From NCBI GenBank assembly GCA_019422485.1, contig JAHZDG010000004.1, positions 66,260 through 99,008 of the forward strand: a stretch of 32,749 bases of DNA, read 5' to 3'. The position numbers and the translations under genes are program-made. Below are positions 1 to 9,300 of the stretch, piece after piece (position 1 is the first letter of the stretch; each line of letters opens with the position of its first letter). The DNA comes from Alistipes sp. (lineage in GTDB: Bacteria; Bacteroidota; Bacteroidia; Bacteroidales; Rikenellaceae). Under the pieces are notes generated by a model. The model made no database searches and was not told where the DNA came from. It worked only from the letters and a program-made list of their open reading frames with translations.

Positions 1-1214
1 CCGGTCACAAAGCCGTTGCTTTTGGTCAGGACGACCGTCGGGCGGTAATAGGTTTCGATCAGTCGCGAAGCGACGATCCCTACAATCCCCTTCATCCAGG
101 CCGGATTATAAATCACCGTACTTTTACGCGCCTTCATGGCCGGATCCCGTTCGATCAAGGCATGCGCTTCCAGGGTAACGCTCCGGTCGATGTTCTTCCG
201 ATCGGAATTGCTCCGGTCGATCAGCGCCCCGTAAGCGGTCGCTTTCTCGTCGTCACGGGCCACCATCAACGAAACCGCCGCATGTCCGCCCGAATGGGTT
301 GTTTCCCCCTCTTCGCTACCGACTTCCATCCGGCCCGCCGCATTAATTCGGGGTCCGATCTTAAAGACGATGTCGTCGATCGTGATGTTGTGCTTCTCCA
401 GGCCGCAGATCTTGATGATCGAGAGAAGTCCCTTGCGAGGGTTTTCGTTGAGACGTTTAAGACCGTAAAAGGCCAGGATTCGGTTTTCCCCCACCAGCGG
501 CACGATGTCCGCGGCGATACTCACCACCACCAGGTCCAGCAGGTTTTCCACTTGCGAGAAGGGCAATCCTTTGTGCCGGCAATAGGCCTGCACCAACTTA
601 AAACCGACCCCACACCCCGAAAGTTCCTTGAACGGATAATCACAATCGGATCGTTTGGGGTCCAACACCGCGACCGCTTCGGGAATACGCTCCCCGGGCA
701 AATGGTGGTCACAGATGATAAAATCGATCCCCCATTGTCGGGCATACGCCACTTTTTCGGTGGCTTTGATCCCGCAGTCGAGCGTAATAATCAGGCTGAC
801 GCCTCTTTCCCGGGCATAATCAATCGATTTGTACGACACCCCGTAGCCTTCGGTATAACGATCCGGAATGTAGAACAGGATCCGGTCATGCCCTTGCGAA
901 CGCAGAAACGAGTACAGCAACGCAACCGCGGTTGTACCGTCCACATCATAGTCTCCATAAACCATGATGGTTTCGCCTTGATGGATCGCCCGATCGATGC
1001 GGTCGACCACTTCCCTCATATCTTTCATCAGGAAGGGGTCATGGAGGTTTTCCAGTCTGGGATTAAAGAACTGCCATGCTTCTTCGTCTGTTTCAATGCC
1101 ACGCTGAACAAGTAGGTTGGCAAGCACGGGAGGAATGTCCAGCGAGGCGGCCAGTGAGGCCACTTTCACCGGGTCACCCTGCGGCTTGATAACCCATCTT
1201 TTTTCTGCTGACAT
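1..1214 (-). CDS. recJ: Single-stranded-DNA-specific exonuclease RecJ (partial, C-terminus off the left edge)
   Basis: RecJ is the cytoplasmic 5'-to-3' single-strand exonuclease used in recombination and repair. About 404 residues are visible from an ATG at 1214; the frame stays open to base 1. The DHH-family motifs appear in order: YGDYDVDGT at residues 86-94, LDCGIK at 145-150 and CDHHLPGE at 168-175, all metal-binding signatures. After these comes the conserved GPRINAAGRM segment. Bacterial RecJ proteins are usually about 560-580 residues, so roughly the last 160-170 residues (the end of DHHA1 and the OB-fold region) lie outside the window. The start is preceded by an AT-rich stretch, as is usual for Bacteroidota. 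A 352-base gap separates it from lipB upstream, so it is probably transcribed separately. No clear promoter was seen. Identification is secure from the motifs. Confidence 0.95.
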   Translation of the reverse strand, partial: MSAEKRWVIKPQGDPVKVASLAASLDIPPVLANLLVQRGIETDEEAWQFFNPRLENLHDPFLMKDMREVVDRIDRAIHQGETIMVYGDYDVDGTTAVALLYSFLRSQGHDRILFYIPDRYTEGYGVSYKSIDYARERGVSLIITLDCGIKATEKVAYARQWGIDFIICDHHLPGERIPEAVAVLDPKRSDCDYPFKELSGCGVGFKLVQAYCRHKGLPFSQVENLLDLVVVSIAADIVPLVGENRILAFYGLKRLNENPRKGLLSIIKICGLEKHNITIDDIVFKIGPRINAAGRMEVGSEEGETTHSGGHAAVSLMVARDDEKATAYGALIDRSNSDRKNIDRSVTLEAHALIERDPAMKARKSTVIYNPAWMKGIVGIVASRLIETYYRPTVVLTKSNGFVT

Positions 1215-1566
1215 AATTTTAATTTTATTTAGTATTGTTTTTTCTCTTTCTAGCAGGGTCTTATCCAAAGACCCGGACGGAGAGACGCTCCGCTCGCTGG
1301 AAATCACCGGGACCCACGGGCCATTCCCCGCTTCCCGAACAAGCCCGGGCCGCTGTGGACAATCCGAAAATGCTCCGTCTTGTCTTTTTCCATCCCCGGT
1401 TTTCTGTTTTCGGATGCCTCTGAGGTGAGCTTCCGGCGGAACCTGTCCGCCTTTTCTAAGAATGCTACCCGCTCAGATCGCTCCGATCTTTCAGGTTTTG
1501 ACTCGCATCGGGGAGTGTGTCTCCACCCGCCGAATCAACTCCCTTATGCCCTGCGTCGAGCTCGCT
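1215..1566. other. Gene-poor intergenic stretch with several potential hairpins
   Basis: This 352-base gap between recJ and lipB holds no convincing gene. It contains several self-complementary segments: GGGTCTT/AAGACCC near 1256-1273, a 9-base pair ATCCGAAAA (1362-1370) with TTTTCGGAT (1407-1415), GGCGGA (1435-1440) with TCCGCC (1446-1451), and AGATCG (1475-1480) with CGATCT (1484-1489). GACGGAG (1276-1282) could also pair with CTCCGTC (1373-1379). It could be the recJ leader, a small RNA or simply GC-rich spacer. I could not match it to RNase P RNA, tmRNA or SRP RNA by eye. Confidence 0.4.
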
Positions 1567-2241
1567 CTATCGCAGGGTACAGCCCATCTGGTCGCCGAAA
1601 TGAACGGCGAATCGCTGGGCGACCTCTTCCAGTGTGGGTTTCAATCCGGTTTCCCGTTCGATGGACGTGACCCCTTTGTCGGTAAACCCACAGGGATTGA
1701 TATAAGAAAAATAGCGCAGATCCGTCGTCACATTCAACGCGAATCCGTGCATCGTCACATAACGCGAGGCTTTCACCCCGATTGCACAAATCTTACGGGC
1801 CCGGGCCCCCAGCGGGTCGATCCATACCCCGGTCGCCCCATCCAGACGGTCTGCCGTAATGCCATATTCGGCTACCGTACGAATAATGCTCTCTTCCAGG
1901 TGCCAGATATAGTCTCGCAGGCTCAGCCCTTCCTGTTCGAGATCCAGAATCGGATACCCGACCAACTGACCCAACCCGTGGTAGGTGATGTCACCGCCCC
2001 GGTCGGTATGGAAGTAGGTGGCTCCGATCGAGCGCAAAAAATCCTCATTGACCAGCAAATTGGATTCATGCCCGCTTTTTCCCAAGGTATACACATGGGG
2101 ATGTTCGACCAGCAACAGGGTCTGTTCGCCCGGCTCTCCGGCTTCCTTGCTCCGAAGCAGTTGATCGAAAAGGGTCCGTTGCAGTTCCCATGCCTGACTA
2201 TATTCGAGGCGGCCTACGTATTTAACTGAAACGTTTCCCAT
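1567..2241 (-). CDS. lipB: Octanoyltransferase LipB (lipoyl(octanoyl) transferase)
   Basis: LipB moves the octanoyl group from acyl carrier protein to the lipoyl domains of 2-oxoacid dehydrogenases and the glycine cleavage H protein; LipA then inserts sulfur. The 224-residue protein has the family's usual length. The RGGDITYHGLGQ motif sits at residues 81-92, the lysine of the ARKICAIGVK segment at about 150, HGFALNV at 165-171, and the catalytic cysteine in NPCGF at residue 184. The ATG at 2241 lies 7 bases after the lipA stop codon, so the two form a lipA-lipB operon read from the lipA promoter. No strong terminator follows the stop codon. Confidence 0.95.
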   Translation of the reverse strand: MGNVSVKYVGRLEYSQAWELQRTLFDQLLRSKEAGEPGEQTLLLVEHPHVYTLGKSGHESNLLVNEDFLRSIGATYFHTDRGGDITYHGLGQLVGYPILDLEQEGLSLRDYIWHLEESIIRTVAEYGITADRLDGATGVWIDPLGARARKICAIGVKASRYVTMHGFALNVTTDLRYFSYINPCGFTDKGVTSIERETGLKPTLEEVAQRFAVHFGDQMGCTLR

Positions 2242-2248
2242 AACGATT

Positions 2249-3154
2249 TTATTTTGAAGAGTCAGACTGTCGTTGTTGTTTGCGGAAGTAGTTCATCGCT
2301 CGTTCCGCCATATACGAGGAGCGGACCATGGGGCCGCTTTCGACATGTGTGAATCCTCGTTGCAGCGCTTCTTCTTTATAACGAGCGAACTGTTCAGGGG
2401 TGACATACTCGGCCACCGGATAGTGTTTCAGGGTGGGGCGCAGATATTGGCCGATGGTCAGGATGCGGCAACCCACATCCGCCAAATCATCCATGGTAGC
2501 CAATACCTCATCGGAAGTTTCGCCCAGACCGACCATCAACCCGCTTTTGGTCTGAGCACCGTGGTCTGCCAGATATTTCAGCGTCTGCAGGCTGGTCCGA
2601 TAACGGGCCCGTGAACGTACCAATGGAGTCAGACGTTCCACCGTTTCGATGTTATGACCGATGATATCGGGAGCTGACTCCAGAATCACATCCAGCCACT
2701 CCCCGCGGCCATCCAGGTCGGGGATCAGCAGTTCAAGGGTTGTATCGGGATTTTCCTGACGGACAGCCCGTACCGCGGCAGCCCAATGGGCAGCACCGCC
2801 ATCCGGGAGGTCATCGCGGTCCACCGAAGTGACCACAGCATGACGCAGCCCCATCAAACGAATGGAGCGGGCCAGTTTCTCGGGCTCGCAAGGATCGGGA
2901 GGAAGAGGTTTTCCGGTGGCTGTCGCACAGAACTTACACGACCGGGTGCAAATATCACCGAGGATCATAAAGGTCGCCGTACGACGATTCCAACACTCCG
3001 CTTGATTGGGGCACCGGCCGCTGCTGCAGATAGTATGCAGACCATGTTCACGAACGATCTGAGCGACCTGACTGAACCCCTCGTTGTTATGGAGTTTAAT
3101 CTTCAGCCAATCGGGTTTTCTATGTCTCTTTACCTCATCATAAGGAATGGGCAT
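2249..3154 (-). CDS. lipA: Lipoyl synthase LipA (radical SAM)
   Basis: LipA inserts two sulfur atoms into protein-bound octanoyl groups to make lipoate. The 301-residue sequence has both iron-sulfur cluster motifs: the auxiliary cluster cysteines C43, C48 and C54 (spacing CX4CX5C) and the radical SAM cysteines C69, C73 and C76 (CX3CX2C). The C-terminal RSSY motif, whose serine ligates the auxiliary cluster in the family, is at 278-281. The ATG at 3154 is about 22 bases downstream of the start site predicted from a TATATTTG -7 element at 3183-3190. lipB follows after 7 bases, so the two enzymes of endogenous lipoate synthesis are made together. Confidence 0.96.
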   Translation of the reverse strand: MPIPYDEVKRHRKPDWLKIKLHNNEGFSQVAQIVREHGLHTICSSGRCPNQAECWNRRTATFMILGDICTRSCKFCATATGKPLPPDPCEPEKLARSIRLMGLRHAVVTSVDRDDLPDGGAAHWAAAVRAVRQENPDTTLELLIPDLDGRGEWLDVILESAPDIIGHNIETVERLTPLVRSRARYRTSLQTLKYLADHGAQTKSGLMVGLGETSDEVLATMDDLADVGCRILTIGQYLRPTLKHYPVAEYVTPEQFARYKEEALQRGFTHVESGPMVRSSYMAERAMNYFRKQQRQSDSSK

Positions 3155-3182
3155 TTGTTTTTTATTTACTTTCCAACTGGTA

Positions 3183-3190
3183 CAAATATA
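3183..3190 (-). promoter_or_regulatory. Predicted -7 promoter element of lipA-lipB
   Basis: On the minus strand this reads TATATTTG, a perfect match to the Bacteroidota TAnnTTTG element. It lies 29 bases before the lipA ATG, giving a predicted leader of about 22 bases. Confidence 0.6.
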
Positions 3191-3495
3191 GTTAAATTTT
3201 TCGGGATCATCCGCTCATTTTGCAGGAAATTCATCAGGCTTTTCCCCGTTGTTCTAAAAAAACCGAATAGAGATTCCATACAGGCCTATTTTTCCGTTTT
3301 TAAGAAATTTTCCACCAGCCATACGATCGATAGCCTCTGGCAAGGTATCTTCCTGACACCCGCTCTGTTTCCCGCCAAACGGTGAGTATTCTCCCACAAT
3401 CCTCCCTCCTCCAAAATCTAAAAGCATCTTTCCCGCTCGGACAAGGTCTTGCTCAGATTTTTACGACAAGCAATCCAGGTATTGCCAAGTTTTGC
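3191..3495. other. Intergenic stretch between divergent lipA and the DUF4468 gene
   Basis: About 300 bases lie between the lipA promoter and the next promoter at 3496. The frame of the downstream gene is open back to 3382, but the promoter match at 3496-3503 and the signal peptide starting at 3535 argue that this part is not translated. I see no RNA gene or repeat here. Confidence 0.5.
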
Positions 3496-3503
3496 TATCT
3501 TTG
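3496..3503 (+). promoter_or_regulatory. Predicted -7 promoter element of the DUF4468/flavin-reductase gene
   Basis: TATCTTTG matches TAnnTTTG exactly and lies 32 bases before the chosen ATG at 3535. It supports that start over the upstream in-frame ATG at 3382. Confidence 0.6.
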
Positions 3504-3534
3504 TAGAGAGTCGTCACTTTTAACTTTACGGATT

Positions 3535-4848
3535 ATGAGACAAGGATATTGGCAAAGATTTGGATGGCTGCTGTGCGCTCTGTGCATGGGTGTCAGCACC
3601 CTGTCGGCTACCGACACTTCCACCCCCCTGACAGCAGACAAAGACCCCCGAATACATTTCGAAGCCGCACAATCCGAAGATCACTACCTGGCTGGTGCTG
3701 TACCGGTTGAAAACGGTAAAGTGACGTTCCGTCGCGAGCTTTCACTGCCGAACCTTTCACAACAAGAGATTTTCGACCGAGTCAAAACTTGGATCACCCA
3801 ACCGGATAAGGCAAAACAAGATGTCATTCTCGACCGCATCATCACTTTCGAAGACCGAGACAAAGGCATTCTGAAGGTTGAAAGCCGCGAATACCTGATC
3901 CTGACGTCCACGAGTTTCCAACTGGATCAGGCCCAGTTCGCTGTTAGCCAGACTTATACCTGCTCTCCGGGAAAATGCGTGGTCGAATTAACCAACCTGC
4001 GTTACCATTACGAAAACCAAAACCGGGTACCCGAAGGCTGGATCACCGACGATTATGCCCTCAACAAAACCAAAACCCAGATCTACAAAGGCGTTCGCAA
4101 AATGCGTATCCGGACGGTCGACTGGGCCGATGAATTATTCGCCGATCTATCCTCCATTTTTGTCGTTTCTCAGCTCGCCCCGACCATGGCCCAACAACCG
4201 GCCGTGATTCCGGCTACGCCTCTGACCCCGGCTACACCCGTCACACCGGCTCCCGCCACTGCCCCTTCGGCTCCGTCGGTAGCTGCCGCCGAGACCTCTA
4301 CCCCTCCCGAATCGATCGCCCCCTCGGCTTCCGGACAGGAACTGGCGGGCTACAAGCGCATCGATCCCGAAAAAATCCCCGGTAACATTATCAAGATGCT
4401 CAATGAAGACTGGATGCTGATTACGGCCGGAGACCGCACCAAATTCAACATGATGACCGCCAGTTGGGGTGGGCTGGGCGTATTGTTCGGCAAACCGTCC
4501 GCATTCTGTTTCATCAACCCGATGCGCTACACCTATTCGCTGATGGAACAGGGTGACACCTACACGCTGACATTTTACACCGAAACTTATCGCGATGCAC
4601 TGAAACTTTGCGGCACCGTTTCAGGCAAAGACACCAACAAAGTAGAAGCCACCGGATTGACTCCGATCACCACTCCTTCCGGAGCCCAGGCCTTCTCCGA
4701 AGCGTGGATGATCATCGAATGCCGCAAGATGGTCGTTCAACCGTTGAGTCAGGAAGTGATTGCCGATCCGACGGTCCGCCAATCCTTCGACGGCAAACCG
4801 GTCAACACGATGTTTATCGGCGAGATTTTAAATGTATGGGTCAAATAG
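3535..4848 (+). CDS. Exported protein with DUF4468 and flavin-reductase-like domains
   Basis: The 437-residue protein starts with a signal peptide (residues 1 to about 25, hydrophobic WLLCALCMGV core, probable cleavage after LSA). Residues about 55-200 look like DUF4468, a Bacteroidota domain of unknown function with a predicted TBP-like fold. A low-complexity Pro/Ala/Thr linker follows at about 220-268. Residues about 280-437 resemble the FMN-binding flavin reductase-like fold, with NMMTASWGGLG at 305-315 and the INPMRYTYSLME segment at 327-338, where family members contact the flavin. A secreted flavin domain is unusual because that fold normally works in the cytoplasm with NAD(P)H. Whether it still binds flavin outside the cytoplasm cannot be told from sequence. 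The start is set by the promoter at 3496 and the signal peptide. A perfect hairpin terminator follows at 4872. Confidence 0.8.
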   Translation: MRQGYWQRFGWLLCALCMGVSTLSATDTSTPLTADKDPRIHFEAAQSEDHYLAGAVPVENGKVTFRRELSLPNLSQQEIFDRVKTWITQPDKAKQDVILDRIITFEDRDKGILKVESREYLILTSTSFQLDQAQFAVSQTYTCSPGKCVVELTNLRYHYENQNRVPEGWITDDYALNKTKTQIYKGVRKMRIRTVDWADELFADLSSIFVVSQLAPTMAQQPAVIPATPLTPATPVTPAPATAPSAPSVAAAETSTPPESIAPSASGQELAGYKRIDPEKIPGNIIKMLNEDWMLITAGDRTKFNMMTASWGGLGVLFGKPSAFCFINPMRYTYSLMEQGDTYTLTFYTETYRDALKLCGTVSGKDTNKVEATGLTPITTPSGAQAFSEAWMIIECRKMVVQPLSQEVIADPTVRQSFDGKPVNTMFIGEILNVWVK

Positions 4849-4871
4849 GGAGCATTTCCCTCTACAACCAT

Positions 4872-4907
4872 AAAAAAAGCACTTGTCTGTATGACAAGTG
4901 CTTTTTT
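4872..4907. terminator. Bidirectional intrinsic terminator
   Basis: AAAAAAGCACTTGTC pairs perfectly with GACAAGTGCTTTTTT around a TGTAT loop. The A-run and T-run let it end transcription of the plus-strand gene stopping at 4848 and of the minus-strand tRNA-Arg. Confidence 0.9.
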
Positions 4908-4912
4908 ATCTG

Positions 4913-4986
4913 TGATTCCGGAGCGGTTCGAACGCTCGACCCACAGCTTAGAAGGCTGTTGCTCTATCCAACTGAGCTACGGAACC
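4913..4986 (-). tRNA. tRNA-Arg (anticodon TCT)
   Basis: The minus strand folds as a 74-base cloverleaf. The acceptor GGTTCCG pairs with CGGAATC (one G-T pair) and the discriminator is A. The D arm is GCTCAGTTGGATAGAGC. The anticodon stem ACAGC/GCTGT closes the loop CTTCTAA, giving anticodon TCT. The T arm is GAGCG-TTCGAAC-CGCTC. CCA is not encoded. A Bacteroidota-type -7 element lies at 5001-5008 and a terminator at 4872-4907. Confidence 0.95.
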
Positions 4987-5000
4987 CCATTTTCTTTCTG

Positions 5001-5008
5001 CAAAAGTA
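5001..5008 (-). promoter_or_regulatory. Predicted -7 promoter element of tRNA-Arg
   Basis: The minus strand reads TACTTTTG, matching TAnnTTTG, 15 bases before the 5' end of the tRNA. Confidence 0.5.
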
Positions 5009-5138
5009 AAGATAATTCCGGTTTCTGCAAAATCTTCATTTCCAAAGGCAGTCCCGAATCCTGATTCAAGCCTTGCCATAGGAGATTTCAACGAGTCCAA
5101 CCTTTGCAGCAAACTCCCTTCAGACAGGCGAGATTTCC

Positions 5139-5840
5139 TTACAGAAAACGAACCACAATCGGCAACAATATGGCGGTCATAATCCCCATCAAACCGATGG
5201 CAGCCCCACCGATAGCACCTTCTACAGCTCCCATTTCCAGCGCTTTGGCAGTACCGACCACATGCGAAGCGGCCCCGAGGGCCAATCCTTTGGCCACCGG
5301 CGTCCGGACCCCGATCACCCGCAAGAACCAGGGCCCCAAGGCACTGCCCAAAATCCCTGCGGCCACCACAGCCACCGAAGTCAATGCCGGAATGCCGCCG
5401 AAATGTTCACTCAACGAAAGCGCGATCGGCATCGTCACCGATTTGGGCTGCAACGAGGCGGCCACCGCCTGATCGGCCCCCATCAGATAGGCCAACGTAA
5501 TGACACTTACCACGCCAATCAGACTGCCCACCACCGTAGCACACAGAATGGAATATTTTTCTTCCCGAATATGTTCCAGGTTGGTATACAACAGATAACC
5601 CAGCCCTACGATAGAGAGTTTCAAAAAGAAATTCAGAACGGTATTCGCCTCATAATAGAGCTGATATTCGATGCCGAGCCCCTTCAGGCAGGCGATTAGA
5701 ACGCCCATCGAGATCAGCAACGGGTTGAGAATCGGATATTTGAATTTTCGATACAGCTGCAAAGCCCCATAATAGACCGCTACGGTAAGGGTCATCAGGA
5801 AAAGTTGGGAATGAATAAACGTATCAATCATGGCTGTCAT
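5139..5840 (-). CDS. lrgB: LrgB/CidB family membrane protein
   Basis: The 233-residue protein is an integral membrane protein with many hydrophobic segments. It carries the LrgB signature region PKSVTMPIALSLSEHFGG (residues about 131-148) and a C-terminal stretch GLALGAASHVVGTAKALEMG, typical of the family. LrgB-type proteins work with LrgA partners and have been linked to murein hydrolase control, programmed lysis and, in some bacteria and plants, export of pyruvate or glycolate. Which role applies here cannot be told. The ATG at 5840 follows the lrgA stop codon by 3 bases, so the pair is co-translated from one message. The length matches the usual 220-240 residues. Confidence 0.92.
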   Translation of the reverse strand: MTAMIDTFIHSQLFLMTLTVAVYYGALQLYRKFKYPILNPLLISMGVLIACLKGLGIEYQLYYEANTVLNFFLKLSIVGLGYLLYTNLEHIREEKYSILCATVVGSLIGVVSVITLAYLMGADQAVAASLQPKSVTMPIALSLSEHFGGIPALTSVAVVAAGILGSALGPWFLRVIGVRTPVAKGLALGAASHVVGTAKALEMGAVEGAIGGAAIGLMGIMTAILLPIVVRFL

Positions 5841-5843
5841 GTT

Positions 5844-6203
5844 TTAGAGGCGTTCTTGTTTTTTACCGCCGAAGCGTTGCTGCAACAAACCGACGGCACC
5901 CATCACGATCAGGGTAGACACCAGCAAAATAATGAGGATGGCCCACAAATTACTCAGCAGCAGCTGATAGGAAACCATTAGACCGACCCCGATCGGCACA
6001 AAGAACAACATCATATTGTCAATCAGCAACCGACAAAACGCACGCACGTCTTTCTCCCGAATCACCCGGCTCTGCAAACCGGCAAAGAGAATCAGCATGC
6101 CCAACACCCCTCCGGGAATAAATCCGTTGATCAACAAACTGATCCCTTCCCCCAGCAGGTAACACAACAATACATACAAAAAACCTTTCATACCATCTTT
6201 CAT
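5844..6203 (-). CDS. lrgA: LrgA/CidA family membrane protein
   Basis: This small holin-like membrane protein (119 residues from the chosen ATG) has about four hydrophobic segments and the family motif FIPGGVLGMLILF near its N-terminus, followed by DNMMLFFVPIGVGLM. It is the usual partner of LrgB, which follows after 3 bases. The frame could begin at a TTG at 6215, but that codon lies inside a TACCTTTG promoter element, so translation must start later. ATG at 6203 would leave a leader of only about 4 bases; ATG at 6191, giving MKGFLYVLL, is equally plausible and matches how many homologues begin. Confidence 0.88.
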   Translation of the reverse strand: MKDGMKGFLYVLLCYLLGEGISLLINGFIPGGVLGMLILFAGLQSRVIREKDVRAFCRLLIDNMMLFFVPIGVGLMVSYQLLLSNLWAILIILLVSTLIVMGAVGLLQQRFGGKKQERL

Positions 6204-6212
6204 TTTCGGCGG

Positions 6213-6220
6213 CAAAGGTA
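6213..6220 (-). promoter_or_regulatory. Predicted -7 promoter element of lrgA-lrgB
   Basis: The minus strand reads TACCTTTG followed by C, the classic Bacteroidota -7 sequence. It is only 10 bases from the first possible ATG, which rules out the upstream TTG start. Confidence 0.6.
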
Positions 6221-6293
6221 GCTAAAAAACAATACGTTTATCCTTTTATTTTCAACCCTTCACCCCTCATGCAACCCAAAAAGGGTCAGTCAG

Positions 6294-6324
6294 TTTGGAA
6301 TTTTAGCCAGAAAACTCTACCTTG
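6294..6324 (+). promoter_or_regulatory. Predicted promoter of the GH38 gene
   Basis: TTTG at 6294-6297 and TACCTTG at 6318-6324 are 20 bases apart, the spacing expected for Bacteroidota -33 and -7 elements. The -7 match is imperfect (one T short). The start codon is at 6368. Confidence 0.45.
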
Positions 6325-6367
6325 TTGTAACGATGGCGAACGACTACTAACCAAACGCTATATAACC

Positions 6368-9300
6368 ATGATAAAACTACTCTTCGGCAGCCTAATGGGG
6401 TTGCTGTGGATGGGGACCTTGTCGCTCCAGGCGGCTGAAGGGAACCCCAATTTGGCCCATCCGGGTTATGGAGCCACTTTCCAGGCCTCTTCGGAAGATC
6501 GCGATCACCAAGTTAAACGTTTGTATGACGGTCGGCTGACTCACCGTTGGGAGACCGAAGGCGAAACGACAGGCGCCTGGGCCGAAGTCCGTTGGGACAA
6601 GCCTCAGAACCTGCGAGAATTGTGGATCGTCAACCTCCCCACACCTTTCGATCTGTTGCTGGAAACGGAATCCCGAACGGCCGATTTTCCGGCCGCCCGC
6701 CATGTCCGCCTCGATTTTTCGGACGGCACCTCCCAACAGGCCGAACTCCGCTTGGGAACCTACTATCAAATCATTGCCCTGCCTCAGGCCAAAACCACCG
6801 ATCGGGTGAAAGTCACTTTGCTCGATCTGTGGGATAACTCCACCGCCTCCCACACCGGCTTGGGGAAGTTGCAGGCCTACAGCCTGCCGCATACCCCTTC
6901 TTTCCGGGTCGACCTGTACGAGATGTACGAAATGCAAGGCGATACACCGGTTCAGTCGGCCAAGATCGAGATCGTCAACCCCGGCGAGAACATCCGGGGA
7001 GCTGTCTTGGAGATCCGATGCGCCGGCAAGCCCTATGCGACGTTGAAGCTGGCCGAAATCCCGGCCCGCAGCTCGTCGATTCAGCAGGTATGGATGCCGG
7101 CTCCGTTCGAAAGCGGCGAGATGACCTTTTCCATCCGTCGATCGGGAGCCGTACACTTTGCCGACACACAAACCATGGAGGTCAAATCTTATGACAAAAA
7201 CTATTTCGACGGAGGTAAATTCCGCATTCTGAGCACCAATCACAACGATCTGGGTTTTCTGGACACACAGTTCGCGACGGCCGACTATCGGAGCCGGGAG
7301 CTGATCGGACCCGCCTTGGATCTGCTGCGCGACCACCCGGAATACACCTATCACATGGAGTCGATCGAATACCTCAAGGAGTTTCTGGAACGCCATCCCG
7401 AACGCCGCGAAGAGATCGCCCAACGGATGCGTGAGGGTCGTTTTCTGTTCGGCGCCAGCTATGTGCAGAACCTGCAGGTTCATGTCGGAGCCGAAAAACT
7501 GGCGCGACAGTTCTATTACGGTCGTCGCTGGCTGCTCGAAAACTTCCCGGGTTGCGACACCCGTTTCTACAGCAATGTGGATGTTCCGGGCCTGACCTAT
7601 CAGTTACCCCAGGTGCTCCGTCAAGCCGGGGTCGACTACATTGTACAGGGCCGTTTCCCGTGGGGCTATTACTATTGGGAAGGCCTGGACGGTACCTCCA
7701 TTCCGATGTATGCGTTACGGTATACCGCCTCCCGCCAGCTGCTCAATCCGGTGGACAACACCGGTTGGCTCCATTTCCAGAATATCCGGGAGCCCTATTA
7801 TCGGGAACACAACCTTCCAAAAGAGCTGATTTACGACTTCAGTTGCGACTATCTGCCGCCCGCTCCCCAAATGATTCCCTTCGTCCAGGAACAAAATGCG
7901 ACCATGAAACGATTTGCCGAGGTGTGGAACGACCATTTCAAAGAGGATACTGCACGGCACATCACCCCTCCGGTTTTAGAATTCTCAACGCCGGAACGGG
8001 CTCTGGACGACATGTTCGGCCAAGGTCGGCTGGATGTGGAAACCATACACGGCGACTGGCCCATGTCGTGGGCCTACTTCGACGAACCGGGCCATCGGGA
8101 CGGTTTGTTGGCCGGTCGTCACGGACACAACCAACTGCTGCAGGCCGAACGACTGAACGCCTGGCTCAAGACCATGGACGACACATGGGTTTACCCTCAG
8201 AGTGACCTCGATCAGGGCTGGCTGGCCAACTGTTGGCCCGATCACGGATGGGGTGGCAACCGCGGCATTGTCACCGACAGCATCAACGAAGCTTCCTATC
8301 GTCGTTCGCTGGAGATCGCCTCCCGACTCGCACAGAACGCCGGACAAGCCTTGGCCTCACGGATTTCCGGAACCACCGACTCTCCATCCACTGCAAAAGC
8401 GGCCTCTCAGTCGCTGCCCCTTATGGTTTACAATCCGGTCGGCTGGCAACGTTCCGATGTCGTGACCGGATCCCTGACGCTCCCGGCCTCGTGGAGCGGT
8501 CTGACCCTCCGGGATGCCGAAGGTAACGATATTCCTTATGAAATTACCGCTCATGACACCGATTCGAACCGGATCGAATTGCTCTTCCGGGCCAACGACA
8601 TTCCGTCTCTGGGGTATAAACTCTACTACGCGTCGGCCGGCGAACGATTTACGGGCGAGCCTCAGGCACTGACCTCAGCCGACTCGCTGGAAACCGACTT
8701 GTTGAAGATCCGCTTTTCCGAAGGCGGGCTGGCCTCGGTGTATGACAAGACCACGGCCCGGGAAGTCCTGCGGACCGACAAGTTTGCCGGAGGCGAAGTA
8801 CTGCAATTTACCGCACCGGGCGTAGCCTGGAACGAATATTCCGAAGTAACGACCGCCCAATTCGATCGTACGGCCCGTCACGGATTAAAAACCGTACGTG
8901 CTACGGAAAGTCCGGTACGCTATGTGGTCGAAAAAGAGGCCCGATTCCCGGATTTCACCCTGCGTCAACGCTATATCCTGAACAAAGGGGCCCGCGAAGT
9001 GGTGATCGAAACCGATCTGTTGGATTGGAAAGGGGTTCCTGACCGGGAGTTGCGCATCGCCTTCCCGATGAATCTGGGACCGGAAGCCCGCATGAGTTAT
9101 GAAGTACCGTTCGGAACGGTGGAACTGAACCGCGACGAAATCGACTACTCTCTGCTGCCCGAAACGACCGAATGCCAATTCGTCGGCGCCTTGTACGGAC
9201 GGGATCTTCCGTTCCGCGAGGCGATCAACTGGGTGGATGCCTCCTCGGGGCTCTACCGGGGCGGGGGATGCCTGTTGGCTTCGGACATGACCGTCCACCT

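Noticed and set aside
162..1115. Long plus-strand frame opposite recJ
   Set aside because: It is the antisense of clear RecJ motifs and has no recognisable protein features.
1304..1393. Small minus-strand frame of 29 residues (starts MEKDKTEHF) in the recJ-lipB gap
   Set aside because: It lacks a convincing ribosome entry site or family resemblance and overlaps potential RNA hairpins.
3382..3534. Upstream extension of the DUF4468 protein to an ATG at 3382
   Set aside because: A TATCTTTG promoter lies inside it and a good signal peptide starts at 3535.
6269..6367. Upstream extension of the GH38 protein
   Set aside because: The extra residues would precede a standard signal peptide and overlap the predicted promoter.
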